From the NCBI GenBank assembly GCA_002324875.1, contig NTJG01000003.1:203929-267928 (forward strand): a stretch of 64,000 nt of DNA. The letters are read 5' to 3'. The notes under the pieces were generated by a model that ran no database searches, was not told the origin of the DNA, and saw only the letters and a list, made by a program, of their open reading frames with translations. The stretch comes from Lysobacteraceae bacterium NML93-0793 (GTDB taxonomy: Bacteria; Pseudomonadota; Gammaproteobacteria; Xanthomonadales; Xanthomonadaceae). Positions 53,698-62,501 of this stretch are shown here, in pieces (positions within the stretch are counted from its first letter, which is position 1; every line of letters starts with the position of its first letter). The position numbers were made by a program, and so were the translations under genes.

Positions 53698-54279
53698 ATG
53701 ACCGAACGCGACACCGCCGACACGGGCACCCCACCCCTCCCTCCGCCGCTGCCGCCACTGCCGGCGGCGGCTCCGGACGCGGATGCGCCGCAGGTCGAAA
53801 CCGATGTCTGGCAACCGCTGCCGGTACGCGCCCGCACGCTGGCCACGCTGTCGACCCTGATCGGCACCCTGGTGCCGTTGACGATCGCGCTCGGCATCGG
53901 CGTGCTGGCCAACGGGCGCACACCGCTGGCCTTCGCGCTCGCCGGCGCCGCGATCGTGGTGATTCCGGCATGGACGGTGTGGATCGCGCGCCGGCGCTGG
54001 CTGCGCACGCGCTGGCGGCTCGATGACGACGGTTTCGGCATCCGCCGCGGCCACATGTGGCGCAGCGACACGCGCGTGCCCGGCTCGCGCGTGCAGCATC
54101 TCGACATCCGCCGCGGGCCGCTGGAGCGCGCCTTCGGCCTGTCGACGCTGATCGTGCACACGGCCGGCACGCGCAACAGCGCGGTGTCGGTCTCGGGGCT
54201 GGACCACGCCGAGGCCGAGCGCCTGCGCGATGCACTGGCCGCGCGCGCCGCCCGCGACGACGACCATGACGACGCCTGA
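53698..54279 (+). CDS. Membrane protein with bacterial PH domain (YdbS-like)
   Basis: A 193-residue protein: a Pro-rich start to about residue 30, two hydrophobic helices at about 48-70 and 76-95, then a bPH2/DUF304 domain (RTRWRLDDDGFGIRRGHMWRSDTRVPGSRVQHLDIRRGPLERAFGLS). It resembles YdbS, usually found beside YdbT. It starts 10 bp after the acyltransferase gene and overlaps the next gene by 14 bp. Its role is unknown; membrane organisation is a guess for the pair. Confidence 0.82.
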   Translation: MTERDTADTGTPPLPPPLPPLPAAAPDADAPQVETDVWQPLPVRARTLATLSTLIGTLVPLTIALGIGVLANGRTPLAFALAGAAIVVIPAWTVWIARRRWLRTRWRLDDDGFGIRRGHMWRSDTRVPGSRVQHLDIRRGPLERAFGLSTLIVHTAGTRNSAVSVSGLDHAEAERLRDALAARAARDDDHDDA

Positions 54280-55810
54280 GCCGGTCGCGCCCGAGGCGCT
54301 GCTGCCGGAGGACCACGAGCGCCGGCTGCATCCCGGCTCCTGGCTGTTCGTGCTGCTGCAGAACCTGCGCCAGTTCATCGTGCCGTTGCTGGTGCTGCTG
54401 TTCGCCGGCGGCCGGCGCGACGACGGCTATCCGTGGTGGCTGCCGATGCTCGGCGTCGGCGCGCTGGTGGTGGTGTCGATCTGGCAGTACCTGACCTTCC
54501 GCTACCGCATCGCCGACGACCGCCTGATCGTGCGCAGCGGCCTGCTCGAGCGCAGCGTGCGGCAGATTCCCTACTCGCGCATCCACAACGTGGCGATCCA
54601 CCAGTCGCTGCTGCACCGCCTGATCGGCGTGGCCGAGGTGCGGCTGGAATCGGCCGGCGGCACCAAGCCCGAGGCGGAAATGCGTGTGCTCCGGCTGCCC
54701 GAGGCCATGGCGCTCGAACAGTTGATCCGCGACCGCGGCAGCGAGCCGGCGGCCGTCACCGACGGCGCTGCGCCCGCGGCGCCGGCCGGCACCACATTGC
54801 TCGCGCTGTCGACGATCGAGGTCGTCAAGCTGGGGCTGATCTCCAACCGCGGCATGATCGTCGTCGCCGGCGCCGTGGCGCTGTCGTTCCAGGTGCTGCC
54901 CGAGCGCACGATGGGCCGCTGGCTGTTCGAAGGCGGACGCGAGGCCTTCGGCTATGCGAGCGGCTTCGCCACGACCTGGCTCGCCAAGGCGCTGGTGATC
55001 GCGGCCTTCGTCGCGGTCGCGCTGGCGCTGATCCGCGCGTTCTCGGTGGTGCTGGCCCTGGTCCGCTACCACGGCTTCCGCCTGCAACAGCAGGGCCGGC
55101 GCCTGACGGTCGAACGCGGGCTGCTGAGCCGGTCGCGCAGCAGCGTGCCGCGGCGGCGCATCCAGGCCTGGACGCTGCGCGAGGGCCTGCTGCACCGGTT
55201 GTTCGCGCGGCGCACGCTCGAGATCGACACCGCCAGCGCGCGCGCCGGCGACGGCCAGGGCAACGCGAACGGCCAGCGTGGCCTGGATGCGCTGGCCCCG
55301 ATCGCACCGCCCGATACCTGCGACGCGATCCTGCGCGACGTCGCCGCCCTGCCGGCCTGGCCGCCCGCCGGCTGGCAGCCCCTGCATGCGCGCGCCTGGC
55401 TGCGGCTGTTGCTGGGCGACGTGGTGCTGACCGCGCTGCTGTGCGGCGTGCTGGCGTGGTACTTCCAGTGGTGGGGCGCGCTGGGTCTGTTGTGGCTGCC
55501 GTGGTCGGCGTTCGTCGCCCGCCGCCATACCGCGCGTGCCGGCTACGCGGTGGACGACGCCCTGGTGGCCGTGCGCGAGGGCTGGTGGAGCCGGCACTGG
55601 CGCGTGGCCGAGATCGGCAAGCTGCAGGCAGTGGAACTGCGCCGCTCGCCACTGGACCGCGGCTTCGGCATGGCCTCGGTGTGGCTCGACACCGCCGGCG
55701 CCGGCGCGCTGGCACCGCCGTTGCGGTTGCGCTTCCTGCCGGTCGACGAGGCCGAACGGATTCATGCGCGGCTGGCGGCGGAGATCGCGCGGCGGCCGTT
55801 GCGGTGGTGA
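54266..55810 (+). CDS. Membrane protein with three bacterial PH domains (YdbT-like)
   Basis: A 514-residue membrane protein with three bPH2/DUF304 units, each with the pattern arginine-rich start, LxxGLLxRxxxxIPxxRI and LHRLFGxxxLxxxTAS: SGLLERSVRQIPYSRIHNVA, ERGLLSRSRSSVPRRRIQAW and REGWWSRHWRVAEIGKLQAV. Pairs of hydrophobic helices precede each unit. This is the YdbT layout. The ATG at 54266 overlaps the YdbS-like gene, so the two are co-translated. In many bacteria the pair is conserved but uncharacterised. Confidence 0.85.
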   Translation: MTTPEPVAPEALLPEDHERRLHPGSWLFVLLQNLRQFIVPLLVLLFAGGRRDDGYPWWLPMLGVGALVVVSIWQYLTFRYRIADDRLIVRSGLLERSVRQIPYSRIHNVAIHQSLLHRLIGVAEVRLESAGGTKPEAEMRVLRLPEAMALEQLIRDRGSEPAAVTDGAAPAAPAGTTLLALSTIEVVKLGLISNRGMIVVAGAVALSFQVLPERTMGRWLFEGGREAFGYASGFATTWLAKALVIAAFVAVALALIRAFSVVLALVRYHGFRLQQQGRRLTVERGLLSRSRSSVPRRRIQAWTLREGLLHRLFARRTLEIDTASARAGDGQGNANGQRGLDALAPIAPPDTCDAILRDVAALPAWPPAGWQPLHARAWLRLLLGDVVLTALLCGVLAWYFQWWGALGLLWLPWSAFVARRHTARAGYAVDDALVAVREGWWSRHWRVAEIGKLQAVELRRSPLDRGFGMASVWLDTAGAGALAPPLRLRFLPVDEAERIHARLAAEIARRPLRW

Positions 55811-55879
55811 CGTCCGCAGCCCGCTTTTGACTCCGCTTTCCGCTTCCGCTTTCGCTTTTTAGCTCTGCCGTCCGCTCTC

Positions 55880-56545
55880 GCTCGCTCCGGCTTTGGCTTT
55901 GGCTTTGGCTTGGGCTTGGGCTTGGGCTTCCAGCTTTTGACCTGACGAGCCGTAAAGCGAGCCGAGCACCGCAGCCTGACGCGGCCGAAGAGCGGCCCAT
56001 GTCTGAGCGAAGCGAGTTTGGGCCGCGTGTCGCGTCAGGCGAGGAGCGCAGGGCACCGGCGCGGCTGTATCGCGCCGGATCGCGTCCGGCGAGGGCGGTT
56101 TTGCTTACTTTTGACAAGACAAAAGTAAGCCGCACGCGGCAGCGTGCGGAAGCCTTTGATTCTGCCTCTCGTGCTTTTGGCTTCGACTCTTGCTTCGAAG
56201 CAAAGCAACAGCACAGCCGGAAGCACAAGCAAGTGCAGAGCTTTCGCCCGCTGCGCGTGCGAGTTCCTTTTTGAAGGACCAAAAAGGAACCAAAAAGTCC
56301 TCTCGCCGGACGCGATCCGCCGCGATGGAGCCGCGGCGGGCCCCTGCGCTTCTCGGGCAACGGGGCACGCAGCCCAAACTCGCTGCGCTCAGACATGGGC
56401 TGCTCTTCGGCCCCGCCGCCCTGCGATGCTCGGCTCGCTTTACGGCTCGATACATCAAAAGCTCGGAGCCAAAGCCAAAGCCAAGGCCAAAGCAAAGCCG
56501 AAGCCGAAGCCGAAGCCGAAGCCGAAGCCGAAGCCGAAGCCTAAA
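55880..56545. repeat. Large palindromic element, copy 2
   Basis: About 670 bp without a gene, in the same orientation as copy 1. Microsatellite ends: GGCTTT/GGCTTG at about 55888-55940 and GCCAAA/GCCGAA at about 56466-56541. The 23-bp inverted pair recurs at 55946-55968 and 56427-56449. Hairpin A (56103-56130) is identical in sequence to copy 1; hairpin B is at 56266-56287. A hairpin at 56130-56149 (CCGCACGC with GCGTGCGG) replaces CCGCGC/GCGCGG of copy 1, so pairing is kept while sequence changes. The middle is otherwise variable. The remaining bases to 56581 hold nothing I recognise. Confidence 0.85.
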
Positions 56546-56581
56546 GCGTCGCGGCTGACGGTAAAGAGCGAGGGGACGAGG

Positions 56582-57508
56582 CTAACGCCGCGACTTCAGG
56601 AAATGCCCCAGCATGCCGAACCAGTGCTCGACCCGCTTGCCCAGCGGCATCGGCGCCCGGAACAGCAGCCACGTGTAGGCGCGCAGTTCCCAGAACGTGG
56701 GCGCCGGCTTGGTGCGGAACTCGGCCTTGGCCATGCGCAGCCAGCGCGGCGTGATGCCGGCCTGCTGGCGGTAGAACTCGAGCATGCGTTCGCTGCCGAC
56801 GACGTGCCGGTACACGCGCAGCGGCGACGGCCCGAAGGACTTGAGTGCATTGCTGCCGTGTTCCCGGTGGCCCACGAGCGTGTCGGACAGATACACCTTG
56901 TGCGCGCCGAGGATGTCGGCGCCGTAGACGATGCAGTCGTCGGGGCGCGACAGCCAGTCGGCGGCGCGCTCGGGCGGCAGGGTGAGCAGGCGTGCCATCA
57001 ACGTGCTGCGCAGGCTCACCGCCGACGTCGCCGCGCCCTGGAAGCGGTGGTAGTAGGCGTTGAGCAGGATCGACAGCCCGAGGTCGCGATCCGGGCCGGG
57101 CTTGAACATCGGCTCGTCGAGATCGCCGAACAGCTGCATGTTGGTGTAGACGAAATCGACCTCGGGCCGCGCGGCGTAGACATCGACGATGCGCTGCAGG
57201 TAGTCGGCGTTCCAGCGGTCGTCGGAATCGAGCAGCGCGACGATGTCGCCGCGCGCCTGCGCGAAGCCGGTGATCCAGGCCTGCAGCTGGCCGCCGTTGG
57301 CCTGCTCGATCATCGTCACCTTCGGATGCGCACCATAGTGCCGGCGCAGCAGCTCGGGCGAGCCGTCGCGCGAGCCGTCGTCGACGACGATGACTTCCAG
57401 CGGCGTTTCCGTCTGCGCGAGCACCGACTCGATCGCCTCGACGACGAACGCGGCGTAGTTGTAGCTCGACACGAGCACGCTGACGGTGGGGCGGCTGGAC
57501 GCGGTCAT
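56582..57508 (-). CDS. Family 2 glycosyltransferase
   Basis: A 308-residue GT2 enzyme with the GT-A fold: VSVLVSSYNYAAFVVEAIESV near the start, VIVVDDGSRDGSPELL and the acidic metal motif in ALLDSDDRWNADYL (about residue 87-100). The later part, including WLRMAKAEFRTKPAPTFWELRAYTWLLF, probably binds acceptor. It is likely cytoplasmic or membrane-associated and makes a surface polysaccharide or LPS part. The ATG at 57508 leaves out an upstream Met that is less likely. It is divergent from the next glycosyltransferase. Confidence 0.88.
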   Translation of the reverse strand: MTASSRPTVSVLVSSYNYAAFVVEAIESVLAQTETPLEVIVVDDGSRDGSPELLRRHYGAHPKVTMIEQANGGQLQAWITGFAQARGDIVALLDSDDRWNADYLQRIVDVYAARPEVDFVYTNMQLFGDLDEPMFKPGPDRDLGLSILLNAYYHRFQGAATSAVSLRSTLMARLLTLPPERAADWLSRPDDCIVYGADILGAHKVYLSDTLVGHREHGSNALKSFGPSPLRVYRHVVGSERMLEFYRQQAGITPRWLRMAKAEFRTKPAPTFWELRAYTWLLFRAPMPLGKRVEHWFGMLGHFLKSRR

Positions 57509-57604
57509 GGAGTTCGGGGCGACGCCGCGCATGCGGCGCCGGCATCATAACAACGCGTCCCGCTGCGCCCGGTCGCCGCCGGCAGGATCGGCGACAATCG
57601 GCGC

Positions 57605-58366
57605 ATGTCGATTCCCGCACCCGCCGTACCGCTGCCGATCTCCGGCGTCGTCATCACGAAGAACGAGGGCGACCGCATCGGCCGCTGTCTCGATTCGATG
57701 CGCGGCCTGTGCGCCGAACTGATCGTCGTGGATTCCGGCTCGACCGACGACACGGTCGCCGTCGCGACGGCGCACGGTGCGCGTGTCGTGCACCAGGACT
57801 GGCTCGGCTATGCGGCGCAGAAGACCTTCGCCAATACGCTGGCCGCGCACGCCTGGCTCCTGCTGCTCGACGCCGACGAATGGCTCTCGCCGGGCACCGA
57901 GGCCAAGATCCGCGTCCTGTTCGCACAGGGCCGCGTCGAAAGCGCCGACGCCTGGCTGCTGACCCGCCGCAACTGGTTCCTCGGCCACCGCCTGCGCGGG
58001 GGCGAGCCGATGGAGCGGCTGGTCCGCGCCGGCTGGCGCTACCTGCCGTCGCAGGTGCACGAGCGCCCGGACCTCGAAGGCAAGACGATCGCCACGCTCG
58101 ACGCCGATTTCGAGCACGACACCTCGCGCAGCCATGCCGAACACGTGGCCAAACTGTCGAAGTACGCCGCGCTGTGGGCCGGGCAGCGGCGCGACGCGGG
58201 CAAACGTGCCAACGCGCTCGACGGCCCGCTGCACGCGGCCGCCTACCTGCTCAAGCAGTACCTGCTGCGCGGCGCGTGGCTCGACGGCGCGCCGGGCTGG
58301 CGCTTCCACAGGGCGCAGGCCGCCTACGTGCTGGAAAAATACCGCCGCCTGCGCGCGATGTCCTGA
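57605..58366 (+). CDS. Family 2 glycosyltransferase, WaaE/KdtX-like
   Basis: A 253-residue GT2 enzyme with ISGVVITKNEGDRIGRCLDSM at the start, LIVVDSGSTDDTVAVA and the metal motif LLLDADEWLS. It contains SQVHERPDLEG and a C-terminal LLKQYLLRGAWLDGAPGWRF, the pattern of LPS-core beta-glucosyltransferases such as WaaE/KdtX. The acceptor is probably the LPS inner core. It starts 96 bp from the divergent GT2 gene. Confidence 0.88.
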   Translation: MSIPAPAVPLPISGVVITKNEGDRIGRCLDSMRGLCAELIVVDSGSTDDTVAVATAHGARVVHQDWLGYAAQKTFANTLAAHAWLLLLDADEWLSPGTEAKIRVLFAQGRVESADAWLLTRRNWFLGHRLRGGEPMERLVRAGWRYLPSQVHERPDLEGKTIATLDADFEHDTSRSHAEHVAKLSKYAALWAGQRRDAGKRANALDGPLHAAAYLLKQYLLRGAWLDGAPGWRFHRAQAAYVLEKYRRLRAMS

Positions 58367-58400
58367 GCGATGTCCTGAGGATCAGGGCCGCGTCTCACGC

Positions 58401-58474
58401 GCTGCAGGAGCGTGCCCGCGCGCGAAGAGGCACTCCCGGCAACGCCCGATCGCGCGCGAGCGCGTGCCTCCATG
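58401..58474. repeat. REP-like palindrome in the gap between glycosyltransferase genes
   Basis: GCAGGAGCGTGCCCGCGCGC and TCGCGCGCGAGCGCGTGCCT are nearly reverse complements around a CACTCCCGGCAACGCC centre. It sits in a 250-bp gap that holds no gene and resembles the GCAGGAGCG-type intergenic palindromes of pseudomonads and xanthomonads. A poorer copy is at 28252. Confidence 0.6.
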
Positions 58475-58618
58475 AAACCCAATCGATCAGCGCAAGTGGC
58501 GATGCGCGCTGCGCGTCCGGCCTTCTGCCCGGCCGATGATGCAAGCGTACGCAGGATGACGCGCAATCGTCCCGCCCTCATGGAGTGCCACTCCCACACT
58601 CCCCACCCGGAACCGCTC

Positions 58619-59452
58619 TCAGGGTTTCGGCCCGTGCACCAGTCCGAATTCGGTCCACGTCCGCCGCTCCGCCTTCACCGCATCGCGGATCGCCTGGTTC
58701 GCCGCCTTCATCTCCGGCTTCACGTAACCGCGTGCGTGGTCGAGATGGATGCACACGGCCGAAAACCGGATCTGCTTGCCGGTGACGCCGGCGTTCGCGA
58801 GCCGCTCGCCCAGTTCGAGATCCTCGCCGCCGTAGCTCATGCGCTCGTCGAAGCCGTTGACGCGCACGAGATCGGCCTTCCAGCCCGAGGCGTTGTTGCC
58901 GGCCCAGCGCGGCGGTGTGGGCGTGGTCGCGTTGAGCAGGCGCTCGCGCCAGCCCCGACGCGCCCACAGCTTCAATGAGCGTTTCTTGCGCGGCAGGCCC
59001 TGGGCCTTGAGCCAGTCGAGATCGGTGTGCAGGCCACGCGCGATGACGTCCTTGTCGATCTTCAGGCTGACGTCCATCGGCAGCTTGCAGTAGCCACCGC
59101 CGAGATACCGCCCGGGCTCGCGCAGGCGCAGGTGCTGGCTCACGAAGTCCGCGCGCGGCACGCAGTCGCCGTCGGAGACGATCAGGTAATCACTGCGCGC
59201 CTGTTCGATGCCGCGATTGAGGATGGTGCATTTGCGGAAGCCCGCGTCCTCGTGCCAGACATGGCGCAGCGGAAACGGCAGTTCGCCGGCCATGCGCTCG
59301 ACCAGCGCGGCGACCGCCGGCCCGGAGCCGTCGTCGGTGACGATGACTTCGAAATCCGTGCGGTCCTGGTGCGCATACCCCCACAGGCAGCGTTGCAGCC
59401 AGTCGGCGTTGTTGTAGGCGCTGATGATCAGGCTGGCGGCAGGCGTCGACAT
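58619..59452 (-). CDS. Family 2 glycosyltransferase with galactosyltransferase-type C-terminus
   Basis: A 277-residue GT2 enzyme: SLIISAYNNADWLQRCLWGY at the start, VIVTDDGSGPAV and the acidic metal motif IVSDGDCVPRADF. The end has GWKADLVRVNGFDERMSYGGEDLELGERL, the signature of glycosyltransferases with a C-terminal GT27-like region (chondroitin-polymerase type). It probably adds a sugar to an outer-membrane glycan. The ATG at 59452 is chosen over the long upstream frame. Confidence 0.88.
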   Translation of the reverse strand: MSTPAASLIISAYNNADWLQRCLWGYAHQDRTDFEVIVTDDGSGPAVAALVERMAGELPFPLRHVWHEDAGFRKCTILNRGIEQARSDYLIVSDGDCVPRADFVSQHLRLREPGRYLGGGYCKLPMDVSLKIDKDVIARGLHTDLDWLKAQGLPRKKRSLKLWARRGWRERLLNATTPTPPRWAGNNASGWKADLVRVNGFDERMSYGGEDLELGERLANAGVTGKQIRFSAVCIHLDHARGYVKPEMKAANQAIRDAVKAERRTWTEFGLVHGPKP

Positions 59453-59487
59453 GGTCGCGATTCTAACCGGCCCCGCGCAGCCGGCCC

Positions 59488-60783
59488 CTATCGCGCGCGG
59501 ACCAGCCGGGCGTAGAAGAAGCCGTCCATACCGTCCTCGCCGGGCAGCCGTTGACGGCCCGCGCCGGTGTCGCGTCCGAAACGCTCGTCGAGCGGCGCGA
59601 GCGCGAAGTCCGAATGACGCGCGAGGAAGGCCTCCACCTGCCCCGCGTTCTCGCGGCGCAGGATCGAACACGTGGCATAGAGCAGCACGCCGCCCGGCGC
59701 GACCACCCGGGCCAAGGCATCGAGCAACTGCGCCTGCAGCGCGGCGAGCGCATCGAGATCGGCGGGCCGACGGTGCAGCAGCACGTCCGGCTGGCGGCGC
59801 ACGATGCCGGTGGCCGAGCACGGCGCATCCAGCAGCACGGCGTCGAACGGTGTGCCGTCCCACCAGCGCGCGAGCTCGAGCGCGTCGGCGGTGCGCACCC
59901 GGGCCTGTGCGCCGATGCCCAGTCGCGAGAAGGTCTGTTCGATCCGCGTCACGCGTGGCGCGGCGATGTCGATCGCCAGCAGGCGCAGCGCGGGATCGCG
60001 TTCCAGCAGATGCGCGCTCTTGCCACCCGGCGCGGCGCAGGCGTCGAGCACGCGCGCGCCGGACGCGGGCCGCAGGGCGTCGGCCACGCGTTGCGCGGCG
60101 CCGTCCTGGATCGACACGTCACCGTCGGCGAAGCCCGGCAGCGCATCCACCGGCACCGGTGCGGCGAGGCGCAAGGCCTCGGGCATGGCGTCCGGCACCT
60201 CGGCCTGCAGGCCGGCCTGGACCAGTCGCGTGTAATAGGCATCGCGTGTGCCGCGCCGCGCGTTGACCCGCAGCCACTGCGGCGCCGCGGCGGCGCTGGC
60301 GGTGAGGATGGCGTCGGCATCGCGGGGCCAGTCGGCACGCACTTCGGCGAGCAGCCACGCCGGCCAGGCGGCATCGCCCGCCGCGGGCGGCAGCCCGTCC
60401 TTCTGCGCGCGCCGCAAAAGCGCGTTGACCAGATTGGCCTGGTGCGCACGGCCGAGCAGACGCGCCGCGTCGACGGTGGCGTTGAGCGCGGCGTGCGCAG
60501 GCAGGCCCATCGGATCGAGCTGGGCGAAGCCGGCGTAGAGCAGCGCGCGCAACGGCGCATCGCGCGCGCCGGGCGGGCGCGGCATCCAGCGCGACAGCGC
60601 GGCGGCATAGCGGCCGTGGTGACGGATCGCCGCGAACGCCATCGCCTCGACCAGGGCGCGGTCGCGCACGTCCTCGATGCCGGCCAGGGCCGTCGCGAGC
60701 TCGGCCTTCAGCGAGCGCCCGTGATGCAGCACCGCATCGATGACGCGCGCCGCGGTCAGGCGCGCCTGTGCGCCGTGATCCAC
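59488..60783 (-). CDS. rsmB: 16S rRNA (cytosine-967-C5)-methyltransferase RsmB
   Basis: A 431-residue methyltransferase that modifies C967 of 16S rRNA. The N-terminal NusB-like RNA-binding domain runs to about residue 140. The SAM site is DACAAPGGKSAHLLE near 245. The catalytic cysteines are in DAPCSATGIVRRQPD and LLYATCSILRRENAGQVEAFL, the second motif giving a release Cys. The GTG at 60783 lies 1 bp after the fmt stop and is supported by the family start. It completes the def-fmt-rsmB block. Confidence 0.95.
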   Translation of the reverse strand: MDHGAQARLTAARVIDAVLHHGRSLKAELATALAGIEDVRDRALVEAMAFAAIRHHGRYAAALSRWMPRPPGARDAPLRALLYAGFAQLDPMGLPAHAALNATVDAARLLGRAHQANLVNALLRRAQKDGLPPAAGDAAWPAWLLAEVRADWPRDADAILTASAAAAPQWLRVNARRGTRDAYYTRLVQAGLQAEVPDAMPEALRLAAPVPVDALPGFADGDVSIQDGAAQRVADALRPASGARVLDACAAPGGKSAHLLERDPALRLLAIDIAAPRVTRIEQTFSRLGIGAQARVRTADALELARWWDGTPFDAVLLDAPCSATGIVRRQPDVLLHRRPADLDALAALQAQLLDALARVVAPGGVLLYATCSILRRENAGQVEAFLARHSDFALAPLDERFGRDTGAGRQRLPGEDGMDGFFYARLVRAR

Positions 60784-60784
60784 G

Positions 60785-61711
60785 TCAGGTGCCTGCGCTG
60801 CGCAGGTCGCTGCGCGCGTTGAGATAGTCGGCCACGTGGAGCGGCCGGCCACCGGAGCGCTGCACGCGCTGCAGACGCAGCGCGCCGTCGCCGCAGGCGA
60901 TGTCGATCCCCTGGCGGCCGGCGAACAGCACCGTACCCGGGATCTGTCCGTGTGCCAGCGCCAGCGGGCTCGCGGCATGGATGCGCAGCCGCTCGCCGGC
61001 GACCTCGGCCTCGGCCACGGGCCAGGGGTCGAACGCGCGCACGGTGTGGGCCAGTTCGCGCGCCGGGCGCGACCAGTCGAGCCGCGCTTCGGCTTTTTCC
61101 AGCTTGCGCGCGTAGGTCGCACCGGCGTCGGACTGCGGCTCGGGCACCGGACGCATGCCGGCGCGCAGCAGGCCCAGGCCGTCGGCCAGCACTTGTGCGC
61201 CCAGCCCGGCAAGCCGGTCGTGCAGGGCGCCGCCGGTGTCCTCGGCCGCGATCGGCGTCGCCTGGCGCAGCAGCACCGGGCCGGTGTCGAGCCCCTTCTC
61301 CATCTGCATCAGGCAGACGCCGGTCTGGGTGTCGCCGGCCTGGATCGCACGCTGGATCGGCGCCGCGCCGCGCCAGCGCGGCAGCAGCGAGGCATGCACG
61401 TTCCAGCAGCCGAACCGGGGGATGTCGAGCACCGCCTGCGGCAGCAGCAGGCCGTAGGCCACGACGACCATCAGGTCCGGCTCCAGCGCACGCAGCGCGT
61501 CCTGCGCGTCAGCCCCTTTCAGCGTTTCGGGCTGACGTACCGCGAGGCCACGTTCCAGCGCGGCCTGCTTGACCGGCGAAGCGGCCAGCGCACGCCCGCG
61601 GCCCGCCGGTCGATCAGGCTGGGTGTAGACCGCGACCACCTCGTTGCGCGCATCGGCGGCCAGCAGCGAGGGCACGGCGAACTCGGGCGTGCCGGCGAAG
61701 ACGATTCTCAT
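60785..61711 (-). CDS. fmt: Methionyl-tRNA formyltransferase
   Basis: A 308-residue enzyme that formylates initiator Met-tRNA using 10-formyl-THF. The N-terminal Rossmann part starts [36 protein letters not shown] carries the catalytic Asn and His and the SLLPxWRG signature. GLDTGPVL marks the catalytic Asp region. The C-terminal OB-fold domain follows from about 205. It is followed by rsmB and lies downstream of def, as in E. coli. Length and start agree with family members. Confidence 0.97.
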   Translation of the reverse strand: MRIVFAGTPEFAVPSLLAADARNEVVAVYTQPDRPAGRGRALAASPVKQAALERGLAVRQPETLKGADAQDALRALEPDLMVVVAYGLLLPQAVLDIPRFGCWNVHASLLPRWRGAAPIQRAIQAGDTQTGVCLMQMEKGLDTGPVLLRQATPIAAEDTGGALHDRLAGLGAQVLADGLGLLRAGMRPVPEPQSDAGATYARKLEKAEARLDWSRPARELAHTVRAFDPWPVAEAEVAGERLRIHAASPLALAHGQIPGTVLFAGRQGIDIACGDGALRLQRVQRSGGRPLHVADYLNARSDLRSAGT

Positions 61712-61718
61712 GGCGGGG

Positions 61719-61844
61719 GGATTCGGGATGCGGGATTGGGGATTCGAAAGAGCGGGTCGAGGCGAGCGGAGGGGTCCGGATGCGAGCCGTGGATCCGGGC
61801 ACCAGCACCGCCGTTTCGAATCCCCAATCCCGCATCCCGAATCC
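61719..61844. repeat. Perfect 31-bp inverted repeat between def and fmt
   Basis: Arms at 61719-61749 and 61814-61844 are exact reverse complements. They are built of GGGATTC and GGGATGC words and separated by a 64-bp spacer. The whole gap between def and fmt is this repeat. A transcript through it would form a long stem. It resembles the short tract upstream of ruvC. Confidence 0.9.
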
Positions 61845-61851
61845 CGGCCGC

Positions 61852-62367
61852 CTACTCCCGGCTCTTCCTCAACTTCTCGAGCTTCTTCAACGCGCGGTCG
61901 CGCTTGAGCGGCGAGAGGTAGTCGATGAACAGCTTGCCGTCGAGGTGGTCCAGCTCGTGCTGCACGCAGGTCGCCAGCAGGCCGTCGACACCCAGCTCGA
62001 ACCGCGCGCCGTGCCGGTCGAAGGCCTCGACCAGAATGCCGTCGGCGCGGGTGACGTCGGCGAACACGCCGGGAATCGACAGGCAGCCTTCGGTGTGCAC
62101 ACGCAGATCGGACGAGCGCTCACGGATCGTCGGATTGACGAACACCAGCGGCTGGTCGCGGGTCTCGGTGACGTCGATGACCATGAACCGCTCGAACACA
62201 TCGACCTGGGTGGACGCCAGGCCGATACCGGGCGCCTCGTACATGGTCTGGAACATGTCGTCGAGCAGGCGCTGGAACGCGGGATCGGCGAAGCGCTCGA
62301 CGGCGACCGGGGCCGCGGTCTTGCGCAGCGCGGCGTCGGGATATTCGAGAATCGGAAGCAGGGACAT
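61852..62367 (-). CDS. def: Peptide deformylase
   Basis: A 171-residue metalloenzyme that removes N-formyl groups from new proteins. Motif 1 is GIGLASTQ (residues 47-54; Ser52 replaces the usual Ala), motif 2 EGCLS with metal ligand Cys95, and motif 3 QHELDHLDG with His137, His141 and catalytic Glu138. The length agrees with E. coli PDF (169). The ATG at 62367 is the family start. It is divergent from the LysM gene, with def-fmt-rsmB running leftwards. Confidence 0.96.
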   Translation of the reverse strand: MSLLPILEYPDAALRKTAAPVAVERFADPAFQRLLDDMFQTMYEAPGIGLASTQVDVFERFMVIDVTETRDQPLVFVNPTIRERSSDLRVHTEGCLSIPGVFADVTRADGILVEAFDRHGARFELGVDGLLATCVQHELDHLDGKLFIDYLSPLKRDRALKKLEKLRKSRE

Positions 62368-62431
62368 GGCGTCGAACAGCGAAAGCGGTCACAGCCGTGA
62401 AGGCGGGGCGGCATTGTAACGTGCCGTGCAC

Positions 62432-62462
62432 TTGCGTCGGCGCGCGGGTTTCAGGCTATATT
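62432..62462 (+). promoter_or_regulatory. Putative sigma-70 promoter for the LysM gene
   Basis: TTGCGT (62432-62437) and TATATT (62457-62462) are separated by 19 bp, a little long. The start of transcription would be near 62469, about 33 bp before the ATG. Confidence 0.4.
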
Positions 62463-62501
62463 GCGCCGCTGCACGGGGAAAACTCTAAGGGGAGCAACAG
62501 G

